Shown: positions 1 through 6,758, counted from the stretch's first letter. The stretch is DNA of 9,054 nucleotides from Pseudanabaenaceae cyanobacterium MP8IB2.15 (GCA_030248825.1 JARCMB010000260.1:1-9054), one strand, 5' to 3'. Translations and numbers: made by a program. The notes: a model not told the origin generated them from the sequence alone.

Positions 1-631
1 CTGCACCACAATTTTGATGAATGTGGTAGTCTACCCGTTACATCGAGTTAATCCCGTCAAGCGAATCATTGCTGCCACTTATCAGTCGGCAAGCGGTGCA
101 GGAGCAAGAGCGATGCAAGAGTTAACGCAGCAATCTCAAGCTATCCTGAATGGCGAAACCCCAAAACCAGAGATTTTCCCCTACCCAATCGCGTTTAACT
201 TGTTTCTGCACAATACAAAGCTGAATGAGTTAGGCTACTGTGAAGAAGAGATGAAAATGGTGAATGAAACCCGTAAAATTTTTAATGCTCCCGATCTGCG
301 AGTGACTGCAACTTGTGTGCGAGTACCTGTGTTGCGGGCACATTCGGAGGCGTTAAATCTAGAGTTTGCTGAACCATTCGATCGCGAAACGGCACGGCAA
401 ATTTTAGCAGAAGCCCCAGGTGTAAAGCTGGTAGATGATTGGGAAAATAACTATTTCCCGATGCCGATCGATGCCAGTGGTAAAGACGATGTGCTAGTGG
501 GAAGAATTCGGCAGGATCTTTCTCATACTCACGCTCTCGATCTATGGCTATGCGGCGATCAAATTCGCAAAGGGGCGGCTTTGAACGCGGTGCAGATTGC
601 GGAACTTTTAATTGACAGGAACCTTCTATAA
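1..631 (+). CDS. asd: Aspartate-semialdehyde dehydrogenase, 3' part (5' end outside window)
   Basis: The enzyme reduces aspartyl-4-phosphate to aspartate-4-semialdehyde with NADPH in the cytoplasm, the step before DapA in lysine/diaminopimelate synthesis and also on the route to threonine and methionine. The reading frame is open to the left edge: base 1 completes the previous codon and bases 2-4 (tgc) encode a Cys followed by TTILMN. This matches the family's catalytic NC(T/S)T motif, so the visible 209 residues begin at the nucleophile and the N-terminal NADP-binding domain, roughly 130 residues, lies upstream. Also visible are the VNETRKIF and CVRVPVLRAHSEA stretches of the substrate/dimerisation domain, and the C-terminal IRKGAALNAVQIAELL helix. 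In-frame ATG/TTG codons at 14-19 are internal, not starts. Stop TAA at 629-631, 4 bases before the dapA ATG, implies co-transcription. Identification is firm. Confidence 0.96.
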   Translation, partial: CTTILMNVVVYPLHRVNPVKRIIAATYQSASGAGARAMQELTQQSQAILNGETPKPEIFPYPIAFNLFLHNTKLNELGYCEEEMKMVNETRKIFNAPDLRVTATCVRVPVLRAHSEALNLEFAEPFDRETARQILAEAPGVKLVDDWENNYFPMPIDASGKDDVLVGRIRQDLSHTHALDLWLCGDQIRKGAALNAVQIAELLIDRNLL

Positions 632-635
632 GTTT

Positions 636-1526
636 ATGGGTTTGATCGACTTTGGTCGGCTGATGACGGCAATGGTAACGCCTTTCGATCTTGAAGGCAA
701 AGTTGATTATGAGGCGGCGGCGAAGCTAGCAATGCACCTCCAAGCAACTGGCACAGATACGCTGGTGATCTGTGGTACTACAGGCGAGTCTCCTACCCTA
801 TCTTGGGATGAGGAGTATGAACTGTTTAAGGTTGTGCAGCAAGCTGTAGCAGGTAAAGCCAAGATTGTGGCGGGGACGGGATCTAACTCGACTTCGGAAG
901 CGATCTCAGCCACCCAAAAAGCCGCCGCGTTGGGATTAGATGGGACGTTGCAGGTGACACCCTACTACAACAAACCACCACAAGAAGGCTTATACGCTCA
1001 TTTCCTATCGATCGCGCAAGCCGCCCCAGAAATGCCAATAATCTTGTACAATATACCTGGACGTACTGGTTGCAAACTAGAGCCAGCTACAATTGCTCAG
1101 TTAGCCCAAGTCCCAAACATTGTTGCGATCAAAGAAGCCACTGGTGATCTCGATCAAGCAAGTCAGGTTCGAGCTACTACGCCACCTGAATTTGATATCT
1201 ATTCTGGTGATGACTCTCTCACTTTACCGATGATGGCAGTGGGAGCCAAAGGTGTTATCAGTGTTGCTTCTCATCTTGTGGGTAAGCAGATTCGGACAAT
1301 GATCGAAGCCTTTGTCGATGGTAATGTGCAACTTGCCACTCAGACACACATTCAGTTATTTCCCCTGTTTAAGGCTTTGTTCTACACCACCAATCCCATT
1401 CCACTCAAAACAGCTTTACATTTGATTGGTCAAGATACAGGGGTAATGCGATCGCCCCTCGTCAAAGGTTCACCCGAACTAGCAGCCAAGCTCAAAATGG
1501 TAATGGATGAATTAGGTCTGATCTAA
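636..1526 (+). CDS. dapA: 4-hydroxy-tetrahydrodipicolinate synthase
   Basis: This enzyme condenses pyruvate with aspartate-semialdehyde, the first committed step of lysine/diaminopimelate synthesis, and uses the product of the gene just upstream. The 296-residue TIM-barrel protein shows every hallmark: GTTGES at about 47-52 (substrate-binding threonines), YNKP at 111-114, Tyr138 in YNIPGRTG with Arg143, and the Schiff-base Lys166 in VAIKEATGD, followed by SGDD. Length is normal for the family. I chose ATG 636, giving MGLIDFGRLMTAMVTPF, which matches cyanobacterial DapA N-termini. A TTG at 612 is in frame and would add 8 residues and overlap asd by 20 bases, but that extension is not family-like. 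An AGGA lies at 617-620, rather far from the ATG, so translational coupling with asd is plausible. A perfect HIP1 octamer falls inside the gene at 1448. Confidence 0.97.
   Translation: MGLIDFGRLMTAMVTPFDLEGKVDYEAAAKLAMHLQATGTDTLVICGTTGESPTLSWDEEYELFKVVQQAVAGKAKIVAGTGSNSTSEAISATQKAAALGLDGTLQVTPYYNKPPQEGLYAHFLSIAQAAPEMPIILYNIPGRTGCKLEPATIAQLAQVPNIVAIKEATGDLDQASQVRATTPPEFDIYSGDDSLTLPMMAVGAKGVISVASHLVGKQIRTMIEAFVDGNVQLATQTHIQLFPLFKALFYTTNPIPLKTALHLIGQDTGVMRSPLVKGSPELAAKLKMVMDELGLI
1448..1455. repeat. HIP1 octamer GCGATCGC
   Basis: Perfect copy of the highly iterated palindrome of cyanobacteria, inside dapA. Confidence 0.9.
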
Positions 1527-1665
1527 CAAGTCTGGTTTATCTAAACAAACAAATAGTGGTTAGTCATGATTAGTCAATAGTGAACGGCACTAACAGCTAA
1601 TTAGCAACTAACTAACACTATAAACAGCTTTCCTTTTAACTTATATACTCAACAAATCGGTAAAT
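1527..1665 (+). promoter_or_regulatory. dapA-rnj intergenic leader with short inverted repeats
   Basis: This 139-base gap precedes rnj and is built from repeated TTAGT/ACTAA units. TAGTGGTTAGT (1554-1564) can pair with ACTAACACTA (1611-1620) with one bulge. Nested inside are TAGTG/CACTA (1578-1582 with 1588-1592) and the perfect palindrome GCTAATTAGC (1596-1605). TATAAA (1619-1624) and TATACT (1644-1649) resemble -10 boxes, but I see no convincing -35 and no Shine-Dalgarno before the rnj ATG. It may be a 5' leader with structure or a weak internal promoter; the assignment is inference. Confidence 0.35.
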
Positions 1666-3489
1666 ATGACAAAAACAGCAAATTCCCCAGCCCTCAAGAT
1701 TATTCCTTTGGGTGGTCTCAAAGAAATTGGTAAGAACACCTGGGTATTTGAAATTAACGACGAGATTATGCTGCTCGATGGCGGGCTGTCATTCCCTGAA
1801 GATGGTATGCATGGTGTGAATATCGTGCTGCCTGACATGACCTATCTGCGCCAAAACAAGCACAAGATCAAGGGCATGATCGTGACGCACGGACATGAAG
1901 ATCACATCGGCGCGATCGCATTTCACCTCAAGCAATTTGATATTCCTGTAATCTATGGGCCACGTTTGGCGATGGCGTTACTTGAAGACAAACTACGTGA
2001 AGCGGGTGTATCTAATCGCACCGAGTTGCGTCGGGTTGGACCGCGTGATGTCGTGCGGGTCGGTAATAGCTTCTTCGTCGAGTTTATTCGTAATACTCAT
2101 TCGATCGCTGACAGCTTTACAATCGCGATCAACACTCCTGCGGGTCTAGTGATTCACTCTGGCGACTTCAAGGTTGACCATACGCCTGTCGATGGTGAAT
2201 TTTTTGACTTCCAGCGTTTAGCAGAACATGGTGAAAAAGGCGTATTGTGTCTGATCAGCGACTCTACCAATGCCGAAATTCCTGGGGTTACGCCTTCAGA
2301 ACGATCGGTCTATCCTAACCTCGAACGCATATTCGCCGCCGCTAAAGGTCGCGTCTTGGTCACGACATTTGCGTCCTCGGTGCACCGCGTCAACATGATT
2401 CTCGATATCGCTGACAAACAAGGTCGTGTGGTTGGAATTGTGGGTCGATCGATGCTTAACGTGATTGCCCATGCCAGAAACTTGGGATATATCAAGTGCC
2501 GTGATGATTTGATGCAGCCTTTAAATAATCTGCGCCACTACCGCGATGACCAGATTTTGATCTTGACCACAGGTTCGCAAGGTGAACCGATGTCTGCACT
2601 GACCCGCATGGCAAATGATAGTCATCAAGTTAAGATTCGCCAAGGCGATACGGTAGTATTTTCGGCGAACCCAATTCCAGGTAACACAATTCCTGTGGTG
2701 CGGACGATCGACAAGCTGATGGCAATGGGCGCAAATGTGATCTATGGCAAGGATAAAGGTATCCATGTCTCTGGTCACGGCGCGCAAGAAGATCAAAAGC
2801 TGATGTTGGGACTGGTTCGTCCTAAGTTCTTCTTCCCTGCTCACGGTGAGTTGCGGATGTTGTTGCAACACGCCAGAATGGCGGAAGCGATGGGTATTCC
2901 CAAGGAAAATATTGTGATCGCCGAAAATGGTGATGTGATTGAAGTTTGCCAAGAACACATCCGCGTTTCTGATAAAGTGCCTTCTGGTGTGGAATTGGTT
3001 GATTCTTCGCGTGAAGGTGTGGTCAAAGGTGATGTGTTACGCGATCGACAACAGATTGCAGGTGATGGCATCGTCACGATCGCCGCTTCGATCGGTTTAG
3101 ATGGCAAACTCTCGGCGACACCTGACATTCAGCTTAACGGTGTAGTGTTGCCAATGGATCGATCGCAGATTCTGGCATTCATTACCGAGGCAATCCAAAA
3201 TACTTTATCGCGTTCTTGGACCGACTTTGCTCGGACTCAAGATGACCTGAAGGTCGAAATTGACTGGGTTGGATTGCGCCACCAACTAGAGCGCGATCTG
3301 ACTCGCACTCTGAAAAATCAAATGCAGAGCCGTCCAATGTTGGTGCTGCTGTTGCAGACTCCTGGCTCGGCTGTACCTCCGGCGGTGGCTAAGTCTGACA
3401 CTCCGAATAAGAGCGTTATTCTCAATCCAAATAATGGCTCATCTCCTGCTGCTAAACGCCGCCGTGCTACGGCTGGGGCTGTCTCTTAG
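1666..3489 (+). CDS. rnj: Ribonuclease J
   Basis: RNase J is a Zn-dependent metallo-beta-lactamase/beta-CASP nuclease with 5'-3' exonuclease and endonuclease activity in mRNA decay and RNA maturation. The 607-residue protein has the metal-site motif HGHEDH (His75, His77, Asp79, His80), further ligands in NTHS (His145) and SGDFK (Asp167), and PAHGE (His393). The beta-CASP insert shows SDSTNAE (198-204), TTFASSVHR (233-241), GSQGEP (303-308) and HVSGHG (367-372). The remainder is the usual C-terminal domain, plus a low-complexity basic tail (about 563-607, containing AAKRRRA) of the sort seen in cyanobacterial homologues. It starts at ATG 1666 without a clear Shine-Dalgarno. It follows dapA by 139 bases and ends at a hairpin terminator. 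The asd-dapA-rnj order recurs in cyanobacteria (Synechocystis slr0549-slr0550-slr0551, from memory) and resembles the Bacillus asd-dapG-dapA-rnjB cluster. Confidence 0.96.
   Translation: MTKTANSPALKIIPLGGLKEIGKNTWVFEINDEIMLLDGGLSFPEDGMHGVNIVLPDMTYLRQNKHKIKGMIVTHGHEDHIGAIAFHLKQFDIPVIYGPRLAMALLEDKLREAGVSNRTELRRVGPRDVVRVGNSFFVEFIRNTHSIADSFTIAINTPAGLVIHSGDFKVDHTPVDGEFFDFQRLAEHGEKGVLCLISDSTNAEIPGVTPSERSVYPNLERIFAAAKGRVLVTTFASSVHRVNMILDIADKQGRVVGIVGRSMLNVIAHARNLGYIKCRDDLMQPLNNLRHYRDDQILILTTGSQGEPMSALTRMANDSHQVKIRQGDTVVFSANPIPGNTIPVVRTIDKLMAMGANVIYGKDKGIHVSGHGAQEDQKLMLGLVRPKFFFPAHGELRMLLQHARMAEAMGIPKENIVIAENGDVIEVCQEHIRVSDKVPSGVELVDSSREGVVKGDVLRDRQQIAGDGIVTIAASIGLDGKLSATPDIQLNGVVLPMDRSQILAFITEAIQNTLSRSWTDFARTQDDLKVEIDWVGLRHQLERDLTRTLKNQMQSRPMLVLLLQTPGSAVPPAVAKSDTPNKSVILNPNNGSSPAAKRRRATAGAVS
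1912..1919. repeat. HIP1 octamer GCGATCGC
   Basis: Perfect HIP1 copy inside rnj, just after the codons for the HGHEDH metal motif. Confidence 0.9.
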
Positions 3490-3510
3490 TCTCTTAGCTA
3501 GTAGTTAAAT

Positions 3511-3551
3511 TAAAAGAAGATGGTTTGTTTAATCGACAAGCCATCTTTTTT
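3511..3551 (+). terminator. Rho-independent terminator after rnj
   Basis: AAGATGGTTTGT (3517-3528) pairs with ACAAGCCATCTT (3536-3547) through 12 positions with a single G-T pair, enclosing a 7-base loop. A run of six T follows at 3546-3551. It lies 27 bases after the rnj stop. On the opposite strand the stem is followed by CTTTTAATTT, so it may also stop transcripts arriving from thiG. Confidence 0.85.
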
Positions 3552-3571
3552 ATGTGAGTTGGTTTTGACTC

Positions 3572-3595
3572 TGCTCAGTCAACATTAGCTGAGCA
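3572..3595 (-). terminator. Hairpin immediately downstream of thiG
   Basis: TGCTCAG (3572-3578) and CTGAGCA (3589-3595) form a perfect 7-bp stem with a 10-base loop directly abutting the thiG stop codon. There is no T-run after it in the thiG direction. It is therefore more likely an mRNA 3'-end structure, or one half of a two-hairpin stop together with 3511-3551, than a complete terminator. Confidence 0.4.
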
Positions 3596-4420
3596 CTAAT
3601 TAACCCTACCCGTAACTGGCGAACTCGCACTAGCATAAGCCTTTACAGGAATCCGTCCCGCCAAAAACGCCAACCTACCCGCTACCGTCGCCATCCCGAT
3701 CGCCCTACCCATGCTTACAGGATCGTGAGCTTGCGCGATTGCCGTATTCACCAACAACGCCGCCGCCCCCAACTCCATCGCCGCCGCCGCCTCACTTGGC
3801 GCACCAATACCAGCATCCACCACCACAGGAATTTTTGACTGCTCAATGATAATTGCAATATTCGCTGCATTCTTTAAGCCCTGCCCCGAACCGATCGGCG
3901 AACCCAGTGGCATCACCGTCACACAGCCAATTTCCTCCAAAGCCTTTGCCAACATCGGATCGGCATTGATATAAGGCAGCACGGCAAAACCCTCTTTAAC
4001 CAATTGCACTGCCGCATGATAAGTCCCCAGTGGGTCAGGCAATAAATACTTCGGATCGGGAATCACCTCCAGTTTGACAAAATTATTATCTTCTTGCCCC
4101 AAAACCTTCGCCATCTCTCGCCCCAGCCGAGCCACCCGCACTGCCTCATCCGCCGTCTGGCAACCCGCCGTATTTGGTAAAAGCCAGTATTTCTGCCAAT
4201 CTAGAGCCTCCGCCAGACCCTCATGCCCTGCCGCATTAGTCTGTACTCGCCGCACCGCCACCGTGATAATTTCGCATCCACTCGCCTCGATCGCCGCCTG
4301 CATCACCTTAAAATCAGAGTACTTACCCGTACCAGTCATCAGACGCGAGTTAAATTTCCGCCCCGCGATCGAAAGCGGCTGGTCAAGCGTAGGTTGTAAA
4401 GTCTTTTCGGTGGTGAGCAT
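3596..4420 (-). CDS. thiG: Thiazole synthase
   Basis: ThiG forms the thiazole phosphate moiety of thiamine in the cytoplasm from 1-deoxy-D-xylulose-5-phosphate, the ThiS thiocarboxylate and the glycine imine supplied by ThiO in aerobic organisms such as cyanobacteria. The 274-residue TIM-barrel protein contains LMTGTGKY (27-34), TVAVRR (53-58), the Schiff-base lysine Lys116 in NFVKLEVIPD, VMPLGSPIGSGQG (169-181), VVVDAGIG (199-206) and LVNTAIAQA (223-231). These cover the full family, and the length is normal for stand-alone ThiG. It starts at ATG 4420-4418, with TAAGG about ten bases upstream on the coding strand. No thiS, thiO or thiE is adjacent here, so the partners must lie elsewhere. 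The gene is convergent with rnj and divergent from trmB. I see no THI-box riboswitch in the short upstream gap. Confidence 0.96.
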   Translation of the reverse strand: MLTTEKTLQPTLDQPLSIAGRKFNSRLMTGTGKYSDFKVMQAAIEASGCEIITVAVRRVQTNAAGHEGLAEALDWQKYWLLPNTAGCQTADEAVRVARLGREMAKVLGQEDNNFVKLEVIPDPKYLLPDPLGTYHAAVQLVKEGFAVLPYINADPMLAKALEEIGCVTVMPLGSPIGSGQGLKNAANIAIIIEQSKIPVVVDAGIGAPSEAAAAMELGAAALLVNTAIAQAHDPVSMGRAIGMATVAGRLAFLAGRIPVKAYASASSPVTGRVN

Positions 4421-4443
4421 GAATGGCAGCCTTAAAAGTTAAG

Positions 4444-4458
4444 TTACAGGTATTGTAA
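4444..4458. promoter_or_regulatory. TTACA-N5-TGTAA dyad in the thiG/trmB divergent gap
   Basis: A perfect 5+5 inverted repeat sits in the roughly 60-base gap shared by two divergent genes. On the thiG strand TACAAT (4457-4452) within it resembles a -10 box, so a protein bound here could affect thiG and possibly trmB. It does not match the NtcA consensus GTA-N8-TAC. With only ten matched bases, chance is a real alternative. Confidence 0.3.
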
Positions 4459-4482
4459 GGTAATCACAGAGAATCATATTTG

Positions 4483-5148
4483 ATGAAATCGATCGAACAG
4501 CCACAAATTAACCTCGCTAAAGTACGAGTAAGGGAGCATGTCAACCCACTCGGCAAAAAATATCAAGAACCCACACCTGCGCCTGACTGGTCAAGTGTAT
4601 ATGGCGATTGGTCAAAACCGCTTAGTCTCGATATTGGCTGTGCTAAAGGCGGATATATTCTGGAAATGGCGCAACTCCAACCCGAGTGGAACTTTTTGGG
4701 TTTAGAAATTCGGGAGCCGTTAGTGCATCGCGCGATTGCGATCCAACAAGAACTGCACTTAGACAACCTGTATTACTTATTTTGTAACGCTAACAACTCA
4801 TTAACAAGCTTACTCCCGCCCGCCAAAGTGCAACAGGTGACAATTCAGTTTCCCGATCCTTGGTTCAAGCGACGACAACACAAACGACGTGTCGTGCAGC
4901 CCGAACTGGTAGAAACCCTGACCAAAATCCTGATGCCTGGGGCGCAAATTCTATTACAGTCAGATATTCAGCCCGTGTCGATCGAAATGATCGAGTACTT
5001 TGATGCCCACCCAAGATTTACGAATTTAGCGGGCAAAGGACAGTTTGCCGATTACGATATTTATCCACCTCATCAGCCCACAGAGCGGGAACAGTGGACG
5101 ATCGATCGGGGTGGTAAAGTTTACAGGGGCGTATTTACTTATCAATGA
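4483..5148 (+). CDS. trmB: tRNA (guanine-N7-)-methyltransferase
   Basis: TrmB transfers a methyl group from S-adenosylmethionine to N7 of G46 in the variable loop of tRNA. The 221-residue Rossmann-fold protein has SAM motif I as LDIGCAKGGY (49-58), motif II region FLGLEIREP (71-79), the highly diagnostic FPDPWFKRRQHKRR (123-136) with the catalytic/tRNA-contacting Asp125 region, and PTEREQW (199-205) near the C-terminus. Length is normal. I chose ATG 4483; the TTG one codon earlier at 4480 adds nothing. No good Shine-Dalgarno is visible. The gene is divergent from thiG across about 60 bases and is followed by a 125-base gap before the next gene, so it appears to be a single-gene unit. The first 20 or so residues (IEQPQINLAKVRVREHVNPL) are typical of cyanobacterial TrmB. 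Confidence 0.95.
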   Translation: MKSIEQPQINLAKVRVREHVNPLGKKYQEPTPAPDWSSVYGDWSKPLSLDIGCAKGGYILEMAQLQPEWNFLGLEIREPLVHRAIAIQQELHLDNLYYLFCNANNSLTSLLPPAKVQQVTIQFPDPWFKRRQHKRRVVQPELVETLTKILMPGAQILLQSDIQPVSIEMIEYFDAHPRFTNLAGKGQFADYDIYPPHQPTEREQWTIDRGGKVYRGVFTYQ

Positions 5149-5208
5149 CTAATTCTCTGAGCATTTAGACGAAACAGCATAAGCCTCAATCTATTTGCTG
5201 ATGTTAAA

Positions 5209-5273
5209 AATTATTACTTATTGTAAAATAATATAAATAGACTTTAGTAATCGGTCAAAGTAAGGAAGGTTAA
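5209..5273 (+). promoter_or_regulatory. AT-rich promoter-like region and strong ribosome binding site before the phycobilisome-like gene
   Basis: TATAAA at 5232-5237 resembles a -10 box in a very AT-rich stretch that also contains the weak dyad ATTATT...AATAAT (5210-5232). There is no clear -35. AAGGAAGG at 5262-5269 is the best Shine-Dalgarno in the window, 4 bases before the ATG at 5274, and it fixes that start. The promoter assignment is tentative; the ribosome binding site is convincing. Confidence 0.5.
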
Positions 5274-5759
5274 ATGTTAAGTAAGCTGGAAAAAATGAGC
5301 GTCGAAATCGAAAGAGGTTATGCCACTGACGAAGACTTGCATTTCCTCAAAGATTATGTTGACTCATTTAGTCTGCGACTGAGTGCTTACAACAAAATCC
5401 GTGAGCTGGAAAAAGAGATTGTCGAACAGGTTGAAGCTAAGCTGAATAAGATCGACCCTAACCTCCTCAATACTGGTGACAAAGATGTGAGTGGCAAGTG
5501 GAGGCGTGACACCTTCAGGGCTTTGCGGCACTCAGCGATTACAGTTTTGATTGACGATCCCGATCGACTAAAAGATCAATTCCTGACTTGGTATCAAACG
5601 ATCATGCAGGCTTTTGGTGCCGAAAAAAGCTGCAACGCTACCTATTCAGTGATGCAAGATGTGGTAGAGCGAGTTTTACCACCTAGTGAGGCCAAACTAC
5701 TACGTTCAGTATTAGAACTAAATCGCAGCATCCTCGGTAGTGTGCCACGCTCTACCTAA
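5274..5759 (+). CDS. Phycobilisome-type globin-fold protein lacking the Cys84 bilin site
   Basis: This 161-residue protein has exactly the usual length of allophycocyanin subunits and aligns with them along its length. GYATDEDLHFLKDYVDSF (15-32) corresponds to the family's ryLs..EL..ik.fv segment. NLLNTGD (63-69) matches the position of (V)xPGGN. KWRRDTFRALRHSAI (75-89) matches the chromophore helix tatCLRDldYyLRlvtY. In that alignment the thioether-forming Cys84 is replaced by Trp76, while the following Arg and Asp (Arg78, Asp79) that hold the bilin are kept. The only cysteine is Cys120, not a known attachment position equivalent. The long charged helix at 40-58 is more coiled-coil-like than in true phycobiliproteins. 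It probably does not carry a covalent bilin at the normal site; it could be a structural, regulatory or bilin-handling paralogue. It leads a four-gene co-directional run. Family assignment is good, function unknown. Confidence 0.75.
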   Translation: MLSKLEKMSVEIERGYATDEDLHFLKDYVDSFSLRLSAYNKIRELEKEIVEQVEAKLNKIDPNLLNTGDKDVSGKWRRDTFRALRHSAITVLIDDPDRLKDQFLTWYQTIMQAFGAEKSCNATYSVMQDVVERVLPPSEAKLLRSVLELNRSILGSVPRST

Positions 5760-5801
5760 TGTCATACTGGTAATAGTTCGTAACCTAACTAAATAATTTT
5801 G

Positions 5802-6059
5802 ATGTATACCGTTGAATTAACTTTAAAAGGCAGTCCGATGGCTGTGTCTGTACAGCGCAAAGAAAAAGAAGACGCAGAAAAGCTCTATCAATCAATTGTT
5901 GACATGCTGCAATCAGGCAGTGCGAAGTTAGTTGAACTTACCTGTGAAAAGCAAGAAGACAAAAAACTGACAGTGCTTACGACCGAGATTTCGGCGATCC
6001 AAGTCTCTGAAAAGACTGGTTCTGCTTCAATGGCAAATGTTGGCTTTGGTCGCAGTTAG
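5802..6059 (+). CDS. UPF0367-type small conserved cyanobacterial protein
   Basis: This 85-residue soluble protein of unknown function resembles, from memory, the UPF0367 family restricted to cyanobacteria and plastid-related lineages. It begins MYTVELTLKGSP, then VSVQRKEKEDAEKLYQSIVDML (a charged helix), VELTCEKQEDKKLTVLTTEISAIQVSEK and a short glycine-rich end. The alternating hydrophobic pattern suggests two beta-strands, a helix, and two further strands, a small alpha/beta fold. There is no signal peptide, membrane segment or cysteine pair. I prefer ATG 5802 to the TTG one codon earlier. No obvious Shine-Dalgarno precedes it. The gene ends 6 bases before the ABC ATPase start, so the two are almost certainly co-transcribed and perhaps translationally coupled. 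The ECF-like neighbour gives the only functional hint. Confidence 0.75.
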   Translation: MYTVELTLKGSPMAVSVQRKEKEDAEKLYQSIVDMLQSGSAKLVELTCEKQEDKKLTVLTTEISAIQVSEKTGSASMANVGFGRS

Positions 6060-6065
6060 GGCGCT

Positions 6066-6734
6066 ATGAGCATTTCTACTAGCAATGCGATCGCCACAGT
6101 CGATCTGTCTTTTGGTTGGAAATCGACCGCACCAGTGCTAGACAAATGCACTCTATCAGTACCCAAGGGCGAATTTTGGATGCTATTGGGTACTAATGGT
6201 AGCGGTAAATCGACCTTACTAAAACTGTTGGCAGGGTTGCTGACACCACAATCAGGGCAGATTCAACTTAACGGCAAGGTCGGATTTGTGTTCCAAAATC
6301 CCGATCATCAATTAGTCATGCCCACAGTCGGCGCAGATGTGGCTTTTGGCTTAGTGTCTGAGAATCTCTCGCATATCGAAACTCAAGCACGAGTATTTGA
6401 CGCGCTCAGTGCCGTAAATCTCCAAGGGTTGCACCGTCGTCCCATTTATGCGCTCAGTGGTGGACAAAAACAACGGATTGCAATTGCAGGGGCGATTGCG
6501 CGTCAAGCTGATATCCTCATCCTCGATGAACCAACCGCACTATTAGATGCCGACAGCCAGTCCGATCTTGTGGTTGAGGTGCGCCGCCTCGTCAAAGAAC
6601 AATCCCTCACAGCTTTGTGGGTCACCCATCGTCTTAATGAACTTGATTATGCGGATGGAGCTTTCCTGCTCAAGCAGGGGAAAGTCACCGATCGAGGCAA
6701 CCCTGCTCGATTAAAACGGCTACTCACCGACTAA
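6066..6734 (+). CDS. CbiO/EcfA-type ABC transporter ATP-binding protein
   Basis: A 222-residue single-domain ABC ATPase with every nucleotide-binding element intact: Walker A GTNGSGKST (42-50), Q-loop in FVFQNPDHQLVMPTVGADVAFG (Gln77), signature LSGGQKQR (130-137), Walker B ILILDEP (150-156) with Glu155, D-loop ALLD (158-161) and switch His188. The FQNPDHQ...DVAFG stretch is characteristic of the energy-coupling-factor group (CbiO/EcfA, metal or vitamin uptake) and of related cyanobacterial and chloroplast ABCI-type ATPases. It lacks the C-terminal extension common in EcfA, so it is short for that family. No transmembrane T or S component is adjacent, so the substrate cannot be deduced. It starts at ATG 6066, 6 bases after the preceding small gene. 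A perfect HIP1 octamer lies at codons 8-10. Family is certain, substrate unknown. Confidence 0.88.
   Translation: MSISTSNAIATVDLSFGWKSTAPVLDKCTLSVPKGEFWMLLGTNGSGKSTLLKLLAGLLTPQSGQIQLNGKVGFVFQNPDHQLVMPTVGADVAFGLVSENLSHIETQARVFDALSAVNLQGLHRRPIYALSGGQKQRIAIAGAIARQADILILDEPTALLDADSQSDLVVEVRRLVKEQSLTALWVTHRLNELDYADGAFLLKQGKVTDRGNPARLKRLLTD
6087..6094. repeat. HIP1 octamer GCGATCGC
   Basis: Perfect HIP1 copy near the 5' end of the ABC ATPase gene. Many one-mismatch relatives sharing CGATCG are scattered through the window. Confidence 0.9.
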
Positions 6735-6758
6735 GCTGATAATTTGGAGTAAATCCGC

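Noticed and set aside
612..635. TTG start extending DapA by 8 residues
   Set aside because: The extension overlaps asd and does not resemble DapA N-termini; the ATG at 636 gives the family-typical beginning.
2521..2958. 145-residue open frame on the - strand inside rnj
   Set aside because: Lies entirely within the strongly conserved RNase J coding region, has no family resemblance and no ribosome binding site; a shadow of codon bias.
4074..4442. 122-residue open frame on the + strand opposite thiG
   Set aside because: Antisense shadow of thiG with low-complexity Ser/Arg/Ala composition and no recognisable domain.
4444..4458. NtcA binding site
   Set aside because: The dyad is TTACA-N5-TGTAA; the required GTA-N8-TAC arrangement is absent.
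4421..4482. Possible thiamine (THI-box) riboswitch upstream of thiG
   Set aside because: The gap is only about 60 bases, too short for the element, and no CTGAGA-like conserved core is visible on the thiG strand.
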